Assembly (NCBI GenBank): GCA_903895845.1
Contig: CAITVK010000042.1
Coordinates: 28,585-92,584, forward strand
Direction of reading: 5' to 3'
DNA length: 64,000 nt
Source of the DNA: an uncultured Chitinophagaceae bacterium
Lineage (GTDB): Bacteria > Bacteroidota > Bacteroidia > Chitinophagales > Chitinophagaceae
Shown: in pieces, positions 51,232 through 61,012 of the stretch
Position numbering within the stretch: the stretch's first letter is position 1
Layout: every line of letters begins with the position of its first letter
Program-made: the position numbers and the translations under genes
Notes under the pieces: generated by a model
The model's database searches: none
What the model saw: only the letters and a program-made list of their open reading frames with translations
What the model was told of the DNA's origin: nothing

Positions 51232-51372
51232 TACAAATCGCTCATAACTACTCCTGCCGTGCTTAACAAATAGATTAAAGAAACCTGCATCGGTAGCACT
51301 CAGATTGGTGACAATCACATGAGTCCAGCCATTTGCTATATTAATACCAAAAGAAGGGTTTACTTTTATAGC
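51232..51372 (-). pseudogene. short gene remnant, C-terminal part
   Basis: On the minus strand an open stretch reads VNPSFGINIANGWTHVIVTN, then LSATDAGFFNLFVKHGRSSY and ERFVSSK, and runs into the terminator at 51183. There is no start codon, and a stop lies shortly upstream. It looks like the end of a former beta-rich protein gene. I do not recognise the family. Confidence 0.35.
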
Positions 51373-51982
51373 CTAGTAATGTTTGCCCCTGCTTGTAGGA
51401 TAGATAAGATAAAGTATTTTCTGTACAAGGACAAAATAGTGAATTTGAAAAACAAAGTCCGTAGACTATTTAACAAACATGTAAACTTTTTTAGGACGAA
51501 GCAGCTACCATACATCAATGAGTAATGACAACGATAATTACTAATCACTTGCATTTATGGGGGATCGTTAATCTAGACAATTCAACATTACCAAGATGGT
51601 ATTCATGGTTGTAAGCAATGCCATTGTAATGCAGGTTATTAATATGCAATATTTAGTAATATCTAAAATTTTTGTGTATGTAGAGTTGCACCCTTATTTT
51701 CGCAGTCTATACCCTGTCTACAAAAGAGAGAATGAACTCGAAAAAAATGTAGAACAACCTGACAGATATAGAAGAGTCATCCATCCAAATTTCTTCACTT
51801 TAACCACTGGCTTTACTAGAATTAACTGACAATATATTTATGATTGTTCGAGTTTTTATTGCAAGAATAAGTAGTAACATAAAAAAGAAGTTCGCTATTT
51901 TAAGTTCTGATATAATTGCTCAACAAGTTTTAACAGTAGACGTCGTAATTATAAATAAACAACAAATAACTCTTAAACAACA

Positions 51983-54940
51983 ATGACAAAAGTAAAGCTA
52001 CTATTAGCAACTGTTAGTACCCTATTAGCATTTGCAGCAACAGCACAAGTAGGTATTGGTGTGCCCACCGCAAGTATCCACCCATCGGCACAATTGGATG
52101 TAACCAGTACTACCAAGGGTTTCCTACCTCCAAGAATGACTTCTGCCCAAAAGAATGCGATAAGTAGCCCTGCGGCTGGTCTGACCATTTACCAAACCGA
52201 TGGTACCAATGGTTTGTATTACTACAATGGTTCAAGTTGGGTATTTATTGGTAGTGCAACTGTGTCGGGTAGTTACGTAGACCTTACTTCTGCACAAACC
52301 ATTGGAGGGGCAAAAACATTCTCCTCTAGTTTAACTACAACTGGCAATCTTATAGCAGGCACAGAAACTTATCCCAATACGCATGGTACGCCCGGGCAGG
52401 TTTTAACAGATAACGGAAGTGGGGTGCTTTATTGGTCAACACCTGGTTCTTCAAGTTCTACAGGTGCTTCAGGTATCACTACCACTAACACCCCCTTGGG
52501 ATTATTGACACTTTTTAAAAACACTACTGGTAGAAACAATACTGCTATAGGAGACAGTGCTTTGATATATAACACTACTGGGAGTTTTAACACAGCCCTT
52601 GGGGATAGTGCCTTGTTAACTGATACTATCAGTAGTTATAACACAGCTATAGGGCACCATGCAGATATAGCTTCTGACACCATCACCAATGCAACAGCAA
52701 TAGGTAATGGAGCAATTGTTTCAGCTAGTAATACCATACAATTGGGTAATAGTAGTGTAAACAATGTGATCATGAGTGGTACATTAAAAGCAGGAACAGA
52801 AACCTATCCCAACATGCAGGGTGCTACAGGGCAAGTATTAACAGATAATGGCAGTGGAGCACTTTACTGGGCAACACCTTCATCTTTAATAATTACTACT
52901 ACAAACACCCCATTGGGATTAAAAACACTAATTAATAATACAATAGGTAGAAACAATACTGCCATAGGAGACAGTGCTTTGCTTCAAAACACTAAGGGAA
53001 ATTTTAATGTTGCTGTAGGGGACAGTACCTTGTATAGTGATACTACAGGTAGCTACAATACTGCCTTGGGACATGGTGTATTAAATACAAATACCACTGG
53101 TTATAATAACGCGGGTGTTGGTACTAATTCTTTATCTGCTAACACAATTGGTAACTTCAACACTGCTGTTGGCGATAGTTCCCTTTTCTCAAACACAACG
53201 GGTAGCTATAATGCTGCTTTAGGACATAGTGTATTGAAAACTAATAGTACTGGTAGTAATAACGCTGCCGTTGGTACTAATGCTTTATCTGCAAACACTA
53301 CAGGTAATAATAATACTGCCATGGGTGATAGTGCCTTATTGCATAATACAACTGGTAGTTTTAATACCGCACTTGGCGATAGTGCTTTATTTACAAACAG
53401 TACTGGAAGCTATAATACTGCCATAGGACACAATGCATCTATAGCCAACGGAATTACCAATTCTACAGCCATTGGCAATGGTGCAAGTGTAACCACCAGC
53501 AACACGATCACGTTAGGTGATTCGAGTGTAACTACAGTAAACATAAATGGTAGCATACATACCAACAAATTTTCCCACTTTATTTCTAATGGTGATTTCA
53601 ACATGTCTGGTACTGGTAATTTCAATATGTCTGATACTGGTAATTTCAACATTACTCCTTATATCGGTAATGTCACCCTTGCTCCTTCTTTTGGTAATAT
53701 CAACATTTTTCCTCCTGGTGGTAATGTGAACCTTGGTGTTTCAAATGGTAATATCAACCTTGGCGCTTCAAATGGCAATGTCATCATTTCTACTCCTAAG
53801 GGTAATTTTATTGTCACTAATATAAATTATATAAAATTAGGGTTAGGGGGAGGAAGTATTTCGACTAACACTGTAGTGGGTAATAACGCATTGATAAATA
53901 ATACTACGGGCAGGTACAATACTGCCACAGGAGATAGTGTTTTACTTACTAACACAACAGGAAACTTCAACACTGCAAATGGAGGCTATGCGCTATATTC
54001 AAATACTACGGGTAGTAGTAATACTGCAACTGGAAATTTTGCTTTAAAAGCAAATACTACTGGTAGAAACAATACTGCTCTTGGAGATAGCTCGTTATTA
54101 AACAACACCACAGGTAACTTCAATGTAGCCCTAGGAGACAGCTCCCTGTTATTAAACACAACGGGTAGCTATAATACTGCTTTTGGGCATGGTGTATTGA
54201 AAGCAAATACAACTGGTAATAATAATGTTGCTGTGGGTAATAATACTTTGGGGGCAAATACAACTGGTAATAATAATGTTGCTGTGGGTAATAATTCCAT
54301 GGAGGCAAATACCACCAGTAGAAACAATACTGCTCTTGGAGACAGTTCTTTATTAAATAACACCACAGGTAACTTCAATGTAGCCCTTGGTGATAGTGCC
54401 TCATTAACTAATAGTACAGGAAGCTATAATACTACAATTGGACACCACGCCGATGTTGCAAGTGCAGCGCTTACCAATGCAACAGCCATAGGTAATGGGG
54501 CAAGCGTGGCAGCTAGTAATACTGTACAATTGGGTAACACTGGTGTAGTAAGTGTAAATACAAGTGGCAATGTGCTAAATATAAACCCTACGCTTAATGC
54601 CATCAATGCAACGGCAACTGCTACTGCTGCACAAATAATTTCGGGTTATATTACCAGTACAAGTACTTCTTCTGTTACAATTATTTTACCTACAGTTACC
54701 TCTATAGTTACAGCTTTGGGCATTACAGCGGCACGGGGTACTACCATCAACTTTACAGTAGATAACTCTGCTGGTGCTAATACAGTTACATTGGTATTAA
54801 CGGGTACCGGCATTACGCAGGCAACCACTCCCGCAACAGCAACGGGCAATTTGTTAACTGTTTCTACTGCCAATGCTATTGGTAAATTCAGTTTGGTTTT
54901 TACAAGTGCCACCACTGCAATGCTGTTTAGGGTGTTTTAA
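51983..54940 (+). CDS. YadA-head-like repeat adhesin, 985 aa
   Basis: A signal peptide (residues 1-21) is followed by VGIGVPTASIHPSAQLDVTS, an opening common in Bacteroidota fibre-like proteins. Most of the rest is made of repeats such as NTAIGDSALLHNTTGSFN, resembling the trimeric autotransporter (YadA) head. Three modules each end in a neck-like motif (NATAIGNGASVAASNTVQLG and variants). A different Asn/Gly strand repeat (GNFNMSGTGNFNMSDTGNFN) lies near residues 530-610. No YadA membrane anchor and no T9SS domain is seen at the C-terminus, which ends SLVFTSATTAMLFRVF. It is followed by an AT-rich inverted repeat and a T9SS protein gene. Confidence 0.8.
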   Translation: MTKVKLLLATVSTLLAFAATAQVGIGVPTASIHPSAQLDVTSTTKGFLPPRMTSAQKNAISSPAAGLTIYQTDGTNGLYYYNGSSWVFIGSATVSGSYVDLTSAQTIGGAKTFSSSLTTTGNLIAGTETYPNTHGTPGQVLTDNGSGVLYWSTPGSSSSTGASGITTTNTPLGLLTLFKNTTGRNNTAIGDSALIYNTTGSFNTALGDSALLTDTISSYNTAIGHHADIASDTITNATAIGNGAIVSASNTIQLGNSSVNNVIMSGTLKAGTETYPNMQGATGQVLTDNGSGALYWATPSSLIITTTNTPLGLKTLINNTIGRNNTAIGDSALLQNTKGNFNVAVGDSTLYSDTTGSYNTALGHGVLNTNTTGYNNAGVGTNSLSANTIGNFNTAVGDSSLFSNTTGSYNAALGHSVLKTNSTGSNNAAVGTNALSANTTGNNNTAMGDSALLHNTTGSFNTALGDSALFTNSTGSYNTAIGHNASIANGITNSTAIGNGASVTTSNTITLGDSSVTTVNINGSIHTNKFSHFISNGDFNMSGTGNFNMSDTGNFNITPYIGNVTLAPSFGNINIFPPGGNVNLGVSNGNINLGASNGNVIISTPKGNFIVTNINYIKLGLGGGSISTNTVVGNNALINNTTGRYNTATGDSVLLTNTTGNFNTANGGYALYSNTTGSSNTATGNFALKANTTGRNNTALGDSSLLNNTTGNFNVALGDSSLLLNTTGSYNTAFGHGVLKANTTGNNNVAVGNNTLGANTTGNNNVAVGNNSMEANTTSRNNTALGDSSLLNNTTGNFNVALGDSASLTNSTGSYNTTIGHHADVASAALTNATAIGNGASVAASNTVQLGNTGVVSVNTSGNVLNINPTLNAINATATATAAQIISGYITSTSTSSVTIILPTVTSIVTALGITAARGTTINFTVDNSAGANTVTLVLTGTGITQATTPATATGNLLTVSTANAIGKFSLVFTSATTAMLFRVF

Positions 54941-54970
54941 TAATTGATAATTAATAATTATCAATTGATA
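54941..54970. repeat. AT-rich inverted repeat after the adhesin gene
   Basis: AATTGATAATTA and TAATTATCAATT form a near-perfect palindrome directly after the stop codon of the adhesin gene. It uses the same words as the repeats at 2238 and 31910 and may end or protect the transcript. Confidence 0.65.
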
Positions 54971-55051
54971 TTAGTTCTTTTTAATTGTGTTGGATTGTAG
55001 TGAGCTAGTCTTAATAGGGTTTTGAATCCTTACAACGTACAACTTTATATT

Positions 55052-57769
55052 ATGAAACATATTCTAAGTTACCTTTTCATAAGCATCTTGCTTCTTTGCA
55101 CGGCTAGTTTGCAAGCGCAGGTACTATCTGTGGCATCTGGTACAGACTTTAATATAGCGGCTGGTACTGTAATTGGGGCAGATAGTCTGGATATTACCCC
55201 TAGTGCCGATTTTACCATCAATGGTACTAGTCTTTCGCACAATACCACGGCTAGTAATGCTGTCTCTTTTCCTTATATTAATAGTGTATATCAGTTTACT
55301 AATACCAGCAACCCTTTTACAGGTTCTTTACAATTTGTTTATAACAACTCTGCACTAAACAGTATTCCTACCAATTACCTCTCTTTAAATGTACATGATG
55401 GTAGCAATTGGAATACAGAACCTGTAGCTTCACTCAACACGGGAAGTACCTATTTACAAACTACAGGACTAAGTGGTGTTTCTTTAAATGAGTTAACCCT
55501 TGCAACACCACCCACCTGGACAGGTACAACTTCAAACAGTTGGACAAACAATAGTAACTGGATCAGTAATTATATACCTATCAGTACCAGTAATGCGGTA
55601 ATAGCTTCTGGCGTGCCTAATAATCCTGTAGTATCAACTAGTGTAGTTATCAATGGCTTGACTATTAATAGCGGTGGTAATTTAAGGGTTACCAATTCCC
55701 TTGCCCTGACAGGGGATATAAACGACAATGGTACTTTGTCTGCAACTGATGGTACAATCGTATTCAATGGGACAGCGATACAAACTATCAATAAAACAAG
55801 TCTATCAAATGATACGATACAAAACCTTACCATCAACAATGCGGCTGGTGTAACCTTGGCTGGACCAATCTATGTTACTGGCACGTTGACCCCCACCTCA
55901 GGTACTTTAAATACGGGTGGTAACCTTACTTTGGTTTCTACAAGTGCTGGTACTGCAAGGATAAATCAAGGAAGTGGTAGTTATATTAATGGTACTATAA
56001 CTGCTGAACGATTCATTACTGCTAAGACTGCCCGCAAGTACAGTTACATCGGAAGCCCTGTTACAGCAACTGTTCGAAATAGTTGGCAACAACAGATTTA
56101 TGTATCTGGTTATGGCACTGGTGGTACACTTTGTGGTATCACTACAGGTGATGGTGGCAACACAGATAGGTATAACAGCAATGGATTTGACGTGTCGCTG
56201 AGCAATTCTCCTACTATTTATAAATATAGTGCTGCAACAGTAAATGGCAGTAGGTATGTTGGCATTGATAACACAGAAGCTACAAATCTTACTCCTGGTA
56301 CTGGTTATGTTGTAAATGTGAGAGGTAACAGGAATAGTGCTACCGTTACCTGTGCCAACCAGTTCGAAACAAGTACACCAACCCCACCAGAAGCTGTAAC
56401 ATTGAGTGCTACTGGCACCGTGTCAACTGGTTCTGTTACAGCCAACTTGTATGATACTACTTTGTCTAGGTTTAACCTGTTGGCCAATCCATACCCAAGT
56501 CAAATAAGTTTTACGGCATTTAGTACCTCAAATAGTACTAACATCTACAAGAAAATGTGGACTTATAGTCCTTTTGGCAACAACAATTACACAACTTACT
56601 TAGATGGGGTAATTGCTAATGCTGCCAATAGTTACGACAATACCAGTGGAGACTATATAGCAAGTGGTCAGGCGTTTTTTGTACAAGCAACTAAAGCCGG
56701 ATCTGCAGGCACAGTTACTTTTGAGGAGAGTCATAAAACGAATGGAATAGTGCCTAATACCCAATACTTTGGAAGTAGTGCTAATGAAATGATACGGGTA
56801 GGCTTTAGAACTATAGATAGTACTTTACTTGATGAAGTAGTAGTTAGGTTTAAGCCTTATGGATTGAATTTCTATAACCCAAATATAGATGCACAGTCCT
56901 TTAGTACTGCCAACCAAAAGCTAGTTACCCTAAAAGGTAATAACAAGTTGGCTATAGCAACATTATCCGATAGCCTTGCCGTAGATACAGCCTTTTTGGG
57001 TATTACTAGTAGTGTAAATGGAACTTTCAGATTGTTGTTCAGCGATTATGAGGCTATAGATGCTAATACTTCTATTGTTTTATTGGATAAGTTTTTAGGA
57101 GTAAGTCAGGATATCCGTGCAAAGCAAGCGTATGATTTTAGTGTAACGAGTGATACAGCAAGCCAAGGGAATAACCGTTTTGAATTAGTATTTAATGCAG
57201 CAAACACATTGCCTGTATCGTTTACAAGTATCTCTGCTGCAAAGAACAACGAGGATGCAATTGTGAAATGGAGTATCGCTAAGGAGGCAAATATTACAAG
57301 CTATGAGGTAGAGCGCAGTAACGATGGTGCAAACTTCCAACCTATCACAACAAAGAAAGCAACTGGTATGAACAGCTATGCTGTGGAAGATGCAAGTATC
57401 CCTGCAAACGCCAACCTATTATACTACCGCATCAAAGCAATCGGTACGGATGAAATTTACAAGTTTAGCCCTGTTGCTAAATTGGTAATCAGGAATTATG
57501 AATCGGGAATAACGGTGTATCCGAATCCTCTGAAGGGCAAGACATTGAATATTTCTATGGATAATGTAGCTACTGGTCAATATTTTGTAATAATCAGTAA
57601 TGTATTGGGTCAGAGAATTGTGGAACAGCCTATCAACCATAGTGGTCATAGTGCAACATCTACTTTAACTATCAATACTATCTTGGCAGCTGGCGTATAT
57701 AGCGTAAGCATCATTGATGCTAAGAGTAAACAATTGGTTAATCGAACAAGTCTGTCAGTACAATACTAA
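55052..57769 (+). CDS. T9SS type A sorting-domain surface protein, 905 aa
   Basis: I start at the ATG at 55052 (MKHILSYLFISILLLCTASL), which gives a clean signal peptide. The body has an N-terminal adhesin-like part with WTGTTSNSWTNNSNWISNYI, a G8-like or beta-helix region (about residues 150-320), and a later all-beta region. Near the end, a fibronectin-like segment (about 730-820) precedes the T9SS type A signal (GITVYPNPLKGKTLN ... AAGVYSVSIIDAKSKQLV). The protein should be exported by T9SS and shown on the surface. It is next to the YadA-head-like gene, so the two may form a surface fibre or attachment system. Confidence 0.85.
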   Translation: MKHILSYLFISILLLCTASLQAQVLSVASGTDFNIAAGTVIGADSLDITPSADFTINGTSLSHNTTASNAVSFPYINSVYQFTNTSNPFTGSLQFVYNNSALNSIPTNYLSLNVHDGSNWNTEPVASLNTGSTYLQTTGLSGVSLNELTLATPPTWTGTTSNSWTNNSNWISNYIPISTSNAVIASGVPNNPVVSTSVVINGLTINSGGNLRVTNSLALTGDINDNGTLSATDGTIVFNGTAIQTINKTSLSNDTIQNLTINNAAGVTLAGPIYVTGTLTPTSGTLNTGGNLTLVSTSAGTARINQGSGSYINGTITAERFITAKTARKYSYIGSPVTATVRNSWQQQIYVSGYGTGGTLCGITTGDGGNTDRYNSNGFDVSLSNSPTIYKYSAATVNGSRYVGIDNTEATNLTPGTGYVVNVRGNRNSATVTCANQFETSTPTPPEAVTLSATGTVSTGSVTANLYDTTLSRFNLLANPYPSQISFTAFSTSNSTNIYKKMWTYSPFGNNNYTTYLDGVIANAANSYDNTSGDYIASGQAFFVQATKAGSAGTVTFEESHKTNGIVPNTQYFGSSANEMIRVGFRTIDSTLLDEVVVRFKPYGLNFYNPNIDAQSFSTANQKLVTLKGNNKLAIATLSDSLAVDTAFLGITSSVNGTFRLLFSDYEAIDANTSIVLLDKFLGVSQDIRAKQAYDFSVTSDTASQGNNRFELVFNAANTLPVSFTSISAAKNNEDAIVKWSIAKEANITSYEVERSNDGANFQPITTKKATGMNSYAVEDASIPANANLLYYRIKAIGTDEIYKFSPVAKLVIRNYESGITVYPNPLKGKTLNISMDNVATGQYFVIISNVLGQRIVEQPINHSGHSATSTLTINTILAAGVYSVSIIDAKSKQLVNRTSLSVQY

Positions 57770-58066
57770 CGGGCTTGTGTTTCTTTTTTTATACATAGCT
57801 AGTTAATTCAAGTTGCTAGTTAATTTTTCCTTATTTGTACAGCGTATAAGACAATACAACTTTTAATAAGAATCCTTTTTGGGTAACATCATGTATTGTT
57901 GTCAGGAACAATGCTTTGGTTTCACTGATACTTTATTCAATTTGTTTTCTCATATTGTCAACTGTCCGCCTGTGGCTATCTTCTGAATGACGAATATGTT
58001 TCAACAGTTCATCTATCAAAAAATAAATTCCTATAACTTTATCTTCGGTGAGCATAATATAGAGTC

Positions 58067-58175
58067 GGATTCGTCTGGTAACTTTCTAAACTCTTTTTAT
58101 GCTACTTGTTTTATAACTAGCAACATGCGTTAATTACTGGCGCATCTCGTGACGTGTGTGCATTTGCAACTAACA
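58067..58175. repeat. structured dispersed repeat, copy 2
   Basis: The blocks GTAACTTTCTA-ACTCTTTTTAT and AGCAAC-TGCGTTAATTACT match copy 1 (23500-23620) at all but one or two positions, in the same order, with a 20-bp insertion between them. AACTAGCAAC here is complementary to GTTGCTAGTT near 57811, as the outer arms are in copy 1. The crossing 13-bp arms of copy 1 are not kept. Confidence 0.5.
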
Positions 58176-58326
58176 TTATGAGATAATAGAGTAAGAATTA
58201 AGCAATTGTCCATCGGCAGACGCAAAATTCTTGTCTGGCATCTTCCTAAATACTTATTCATTGGGGGTAAGTTTTTGACAGTCTCAAAAACTTAAAGAAC
58301 CTTACTTCTGAAAATATTTATTGCAA

Positions 58327-58480
58327 ATGACAACGAGAGAAAATATATTAGCTATTTGAAAATTATACAAGATTGAGTTTTCGAAATATGGTGTGTCAGA
58401 TATTGGACTGTTTGGTTCTTATCTGCTGACCAACAATCGGCTAACAGTGACATTAATTTGTTGATAAATTTTGTGGCAAT
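58327..58480 (+). pseudogene. MNT-type nucleotidyltransferase, broken
   Basis: From the ATG at 58327 the frame reads MTTRENILAI, a stop (TGA), then KLYKIEFSKYGVSDIGLFGSY. The sequence then continues in another frame as QQSANSDINLLINF. Together these match the minimal nucleotidyltransferase pattern IGLFGSY ... SDIDLLVNF with its GS and D-x-D-type residues. One stop and one frameshift break it, and it is cut off at about half length, just before the convergent kinase gene. Such proteins often form antitoxins of HEPN toxins; no partner is next to it. Confidence 0.55.
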
Positions 58481-58486
58481 TATTTT

Positions 58487-59119
58487 TTATGGTAGTGAAA
58501 AGTATTGTTGCCCGTCGCCATAATCTCCTTCCAATGCGTCCAACACCACTTGCAGGTGTTTGGGATTATCAATAAAGTCAGCATTGGAACTGTCAATAAA
58601 GATGGTCTTTATATTGTGCTGCTTAATGTAGCTGGTGTAGGTTTCCTGAAGCTTGAATAGATAGTCATCAGGTATATTTTGCTCATACAATCTATTTCTC
58701 TTCTTGATGTTTGCTTGTAGTTTCTTGATGGGTGCGTGCAAATAAATTAATACATCCGGGTAAGAAACCTGATGTTCCATAATCTCAAATAAACGCTGGT
58801 AGAGTCTGAATTCTTCGTCAGGCAACGTGACTTTAGCGAATAACAAGCATTTCGTAAAAAGATAATCGGAGATAGTCACCGTCTGAAACATATCTTTCGT
58901 ATGTCCCACCTCTTTCATTTGTTTATATCGTTCAGCCATGAAGAACAACTCCACCGGAAAGGCGTATTGTTTTGGGTTCTCATAAAACTTAGGCAGAAAA
59001 GGATTGTCCGCAAACTCTTCCAACACAATCCTTGCATTAAAATGCTTGGCCAATAAGTGTGTAAGCGTTGTTTTGCCTGCGCCAATATTCCCTTCTATTG
59101 TTATAAAGTTGTGCTTCAT
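58487..59119 (-). CDS. deoxynucleoside kinase (dNK-type)
   Basis: The protein starts MKHNFITIEGNIGAGKTTLT with a P-loop (GNIGAGKTT), then has ILEEF-like VLEEFADNPFLPKFYEN, MAERYKQM, ISDYLFTKCLLFAKVTL with the ERS-type region replaced by DYLF, and a lid segment KKRNRLYEQ. It matches bacterial deoxyadenosine/deoxyguanosine kinases, which phosphorylate deoxynucleosides for salvage. An ATG three codons upstream (59128) is possible. About 210 residues is normal. Confidence 0.9.
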   Translation of the reverse strand: MKHNFITIEGNIGAGKTTLTHLLAKHFNARIVLEEFADNPFLPKFYENPKQYAFPVELFFMAERYKQMKEVGHTKDMFQTVTISDYLFTKCLLFAKVTLPDEEFRLYQRLFEIMEHQVSYPDVLIYLHAPIKKLQANIKKRNRLYEQNIPDDYLFKLQETYTSYIKQHNIKTIFIDSSNADFIDNPKHLQVVLDALEGDYGDGQQYFSLP

Positions 59120-59263
59120 CGCGTTCAAAATTAATGGGTAGGCTATAGTGACAATTGTTTTTTATACACAGTTGGTGGGAAGGAAATATGTATTAATCAA
59201 GCACTGAATCTTTTTCATTATGTTTGAACTGTAATTTATCAATTAACTTTTAAAAACGATTGC

Positions 59264-60052
59264 ATGAAATTGTTTATTACCTTAATTATTCTATCCTTTT
59301 CTATGTTTATCCAAGCACAAGATTTCCAAAAGAATCTTTCTATTCCTAAGCCAGATATGAATAAATATCTAAATGACACAAGGATGTTGACCATTCAAAA
59401 AAAGTATCCTGAAGCCTTGGAGCGGTTTATTTGGTTTCATAATCATGCCCTGGAAAATGACCCCGCCATGAGGGGGGTGCGTGTTTCGTTTGCAATATCT
59501 TATTGGAAAGACTTGGCTGATGTTTACCCACCTGCTATGGAAGCACTTAAAGAGGTTAGAGATAAGAAAACTAGGCAATTAAAAGATAGTTTAGGAACAG
59601 TTGATTTATTCAAAGATGTAGTTGCAATAAATGGAAGTTTGGGATTGAATGAAACTTTAAAAACTATTGAGCTATTTGAGATTTTGGAACAAAAGGATTC
59701 TCAACTTGCTAAACAATGTTGGTATTCTGTAAAAGACAATCTTTTTTCTGCAAAACGATATGACTTAATTCATAATTACATAGGGAATCCTATCGAAGAG
59801 TATTTATCTGTAAAGAAATTGCATGATGACACATACGAGGGACTTGTGAAGTATGGTAAAAGCAAAGAACTTGCTGATTCGTACAAGCCATTTGATGATA
59901 GTAGTTTTGTGCAAAAAAGTGTACAATTAATAGAATACTCAATTGCAGTTAAGGACTTAAATTCGGCGGAAGAAATACAAAAAAAGGCTTTGACTGTTAT
60001 TGATGATAAAAGACTACACGATGCAATTGAAGAACACAAATCACCTCTTTGA
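59264..60052 (+). CDS. exported hypothetical protein, 262 aa
   Basis: A signal peptide (about residues 1-18, ending FIQAQ) is clear. The mature part is helical with TPR-like spacing (for example YPEALERFIWFHNHALEN and LNSAEEIQKKALTVID), so it may be a periplasmic repeat protein. I do not recognise the family and propose no function. It lies before lipB on the same strand with a 65-bp gap. Confidence 0.65.
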   Translation: MKLFITLIILSFSMFIQAQDFQKNLSIPKPDMNKYLNDTRMLTIQKKYPEALERFIWFHNHALENDPAMRGVRVSFAISYWKDLADVYPPAMEALKEVRDKKTRQLKDSLGTVDLFKDVVAINGSLGLNETLKTIELFEILEQKDSQLAKQCWYSVKDNLFSAKRYDLIHNYIGNPIEEYLSVKKLHDDTYEGLVKYGKSKELADSYKPFDDSSFVQKSVQLIEYSIAVKDLNSAEEIQKKALTVIDDKRLHDAIEEHKSPL

Positions 60053-60117
60053 TTCTTGTTAGTTCAATGTTTATAACTAACTCGTTTTTTCCTTGTTTGT
60101 ATTTGTAAGTTTGTGCG

Positions 60118-60837
60118 ATGAAACAGGAAGTGTTTTTTAAAGATTTAGGGATAAGGCATTACAAAGAAGTGTGGGACTTACAAGAGTTTCTGCTGAAGCA
60201 AAATGTAGAGGCAAAGGGCATTCTGGCTAATGCAAAGAAGGAAGAAGAGATTGATTTGTATAGTCAGCAAGTGAATAACCACTTGTTATTTGTTGAGCAT
60301 TATCCCGTTTATACACTTGGTAAGAGTGGGAAGGAAGAACATATTTTGATTAGTGATGAAGATAGGGAGAAGAAAGGGGTAGAATATTTTCATATCAACA
60401 GGGGAGGGGATATTACCTTCCATGGACCAGAACAGTTGGTTGCCTATCCTATCTTGGATTTAGATAAGTTTAAAACAGACCTGGGCTGGTATCTGCGTTG
60501 TTTGGAAGAAGTTGTTATTTTGACCTTGGAAGATTATGGTATTGATGGCGACAGAAGCCCCGGCGAAACAGGTGTATGGATTGAACCTGATAAACCCAAT
60601 AAAGCAAGGAAGATTTGTGCCATGGGCATCCGTTGTAGCCGTTGGATCACTATGCATGGCCTTGCGCTGAATGTAAATACTGATTTGCAGTATTTCGAAA
60701 ATATCATCCCATGTGGTATTGCCAACAAAAAGGTTACCTCTATACAAAAAGAGTTAGGCACAACGGTACCTATGTATGATGTAAAGGAGAGGATGAAACG
60801 CAACTTCGAGATTGTTTTCAATGTTAACTTGGTTTAA
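60118..60837 (+). CDS. lipB: octanoyltransferase LipB
   Basis: The 239-residue protein has LipB motifs: LFVEHYPVYTLGKSGKEEH, FHINRGGDITFHGPEQLVAY, GETGVWIEPDKP, KICAMGIRCSRWITMHG and the catalytic Cys in NIIPCGIANKKVTSI with the general-base Lys beside it. It moves the octanoyl chain from acyl carrier protein to lipoyl domains. The length is normal for the phylum. lipA is not adjacent. A TAAGTTTG word lies just before the ATG, too close to be a clear promoter. Confidence 0.95.
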   Translation: MKQEVFFKDLGIRHYKEVWDLQEFLLKQNVEAKGILANAKKEEEIDLYSQQVNNHLLFVEHYPVYTLGKSGKEEHILISDEDREKKGVEYFHINRGGDITFHGPEQLVAYPILDLDKFKTDLGWYLRCLEEVVILTLEDYGIDGDRSPGETGVWIEPDKPNKARKICAMGIRCSRWITMHGLALNVNTDLQYFENIIPCGIANKKVTSIQKELGTTVPMYDVKERMKRNFEIVFNVNLV

Positions 60838-61012
60838 CAAAAGCAGTTGTTTTTATTTTAGATCAGATTCAAGTATATATCCTCATTACTACTGCTTAGC
60901 TCTTATCTTCAGGAGAGCAACTATTTTCAGTAAAGGTTAAATATTAGGCTGTATATTGCGGCGGTAAATATTGAATGGTTGTTACAGAATTAATTTTTTA
61001 AGCCCTAAGCAA

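Larger units (their letters stand above)
50448..51982. other. 1.5-kb gap with tandem array D and a gene remnant
   Basis: This long gap contains array D (50641-51140), a terminator (51183-51223) and a short coding remnant on the minus strand (51232-51372). The part from about 51373 to 51982 is AT-rich, with no gene I would support. The last 150 bp are the leader of the adhesin-like gene. Confidence 0.6.
57770..58486. other. 717-bp gap with structured repeat and MNT pseudogene
   Basis: This gap holds the second copy of the structured repeat (58067-58175, with a related word GTTGCTAGTTAAT near 57812) and a broken nucleotidyltransferase gene (58327-58480). The rest is AT-rich with no gene I would support. 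Confidence 0.55.

Noticed and set aside
51596..51829. 77-residue plus-strand open frame
   Set aside because: Composition is typical of AT-rich spacer, with no motif; not supported as a gene.
51983..54940. Classical trimeric autotransporter (type Vc)
   Set aside because: Only the head-like repeats are present; the C-terminal YadA anchor barrel is missing.
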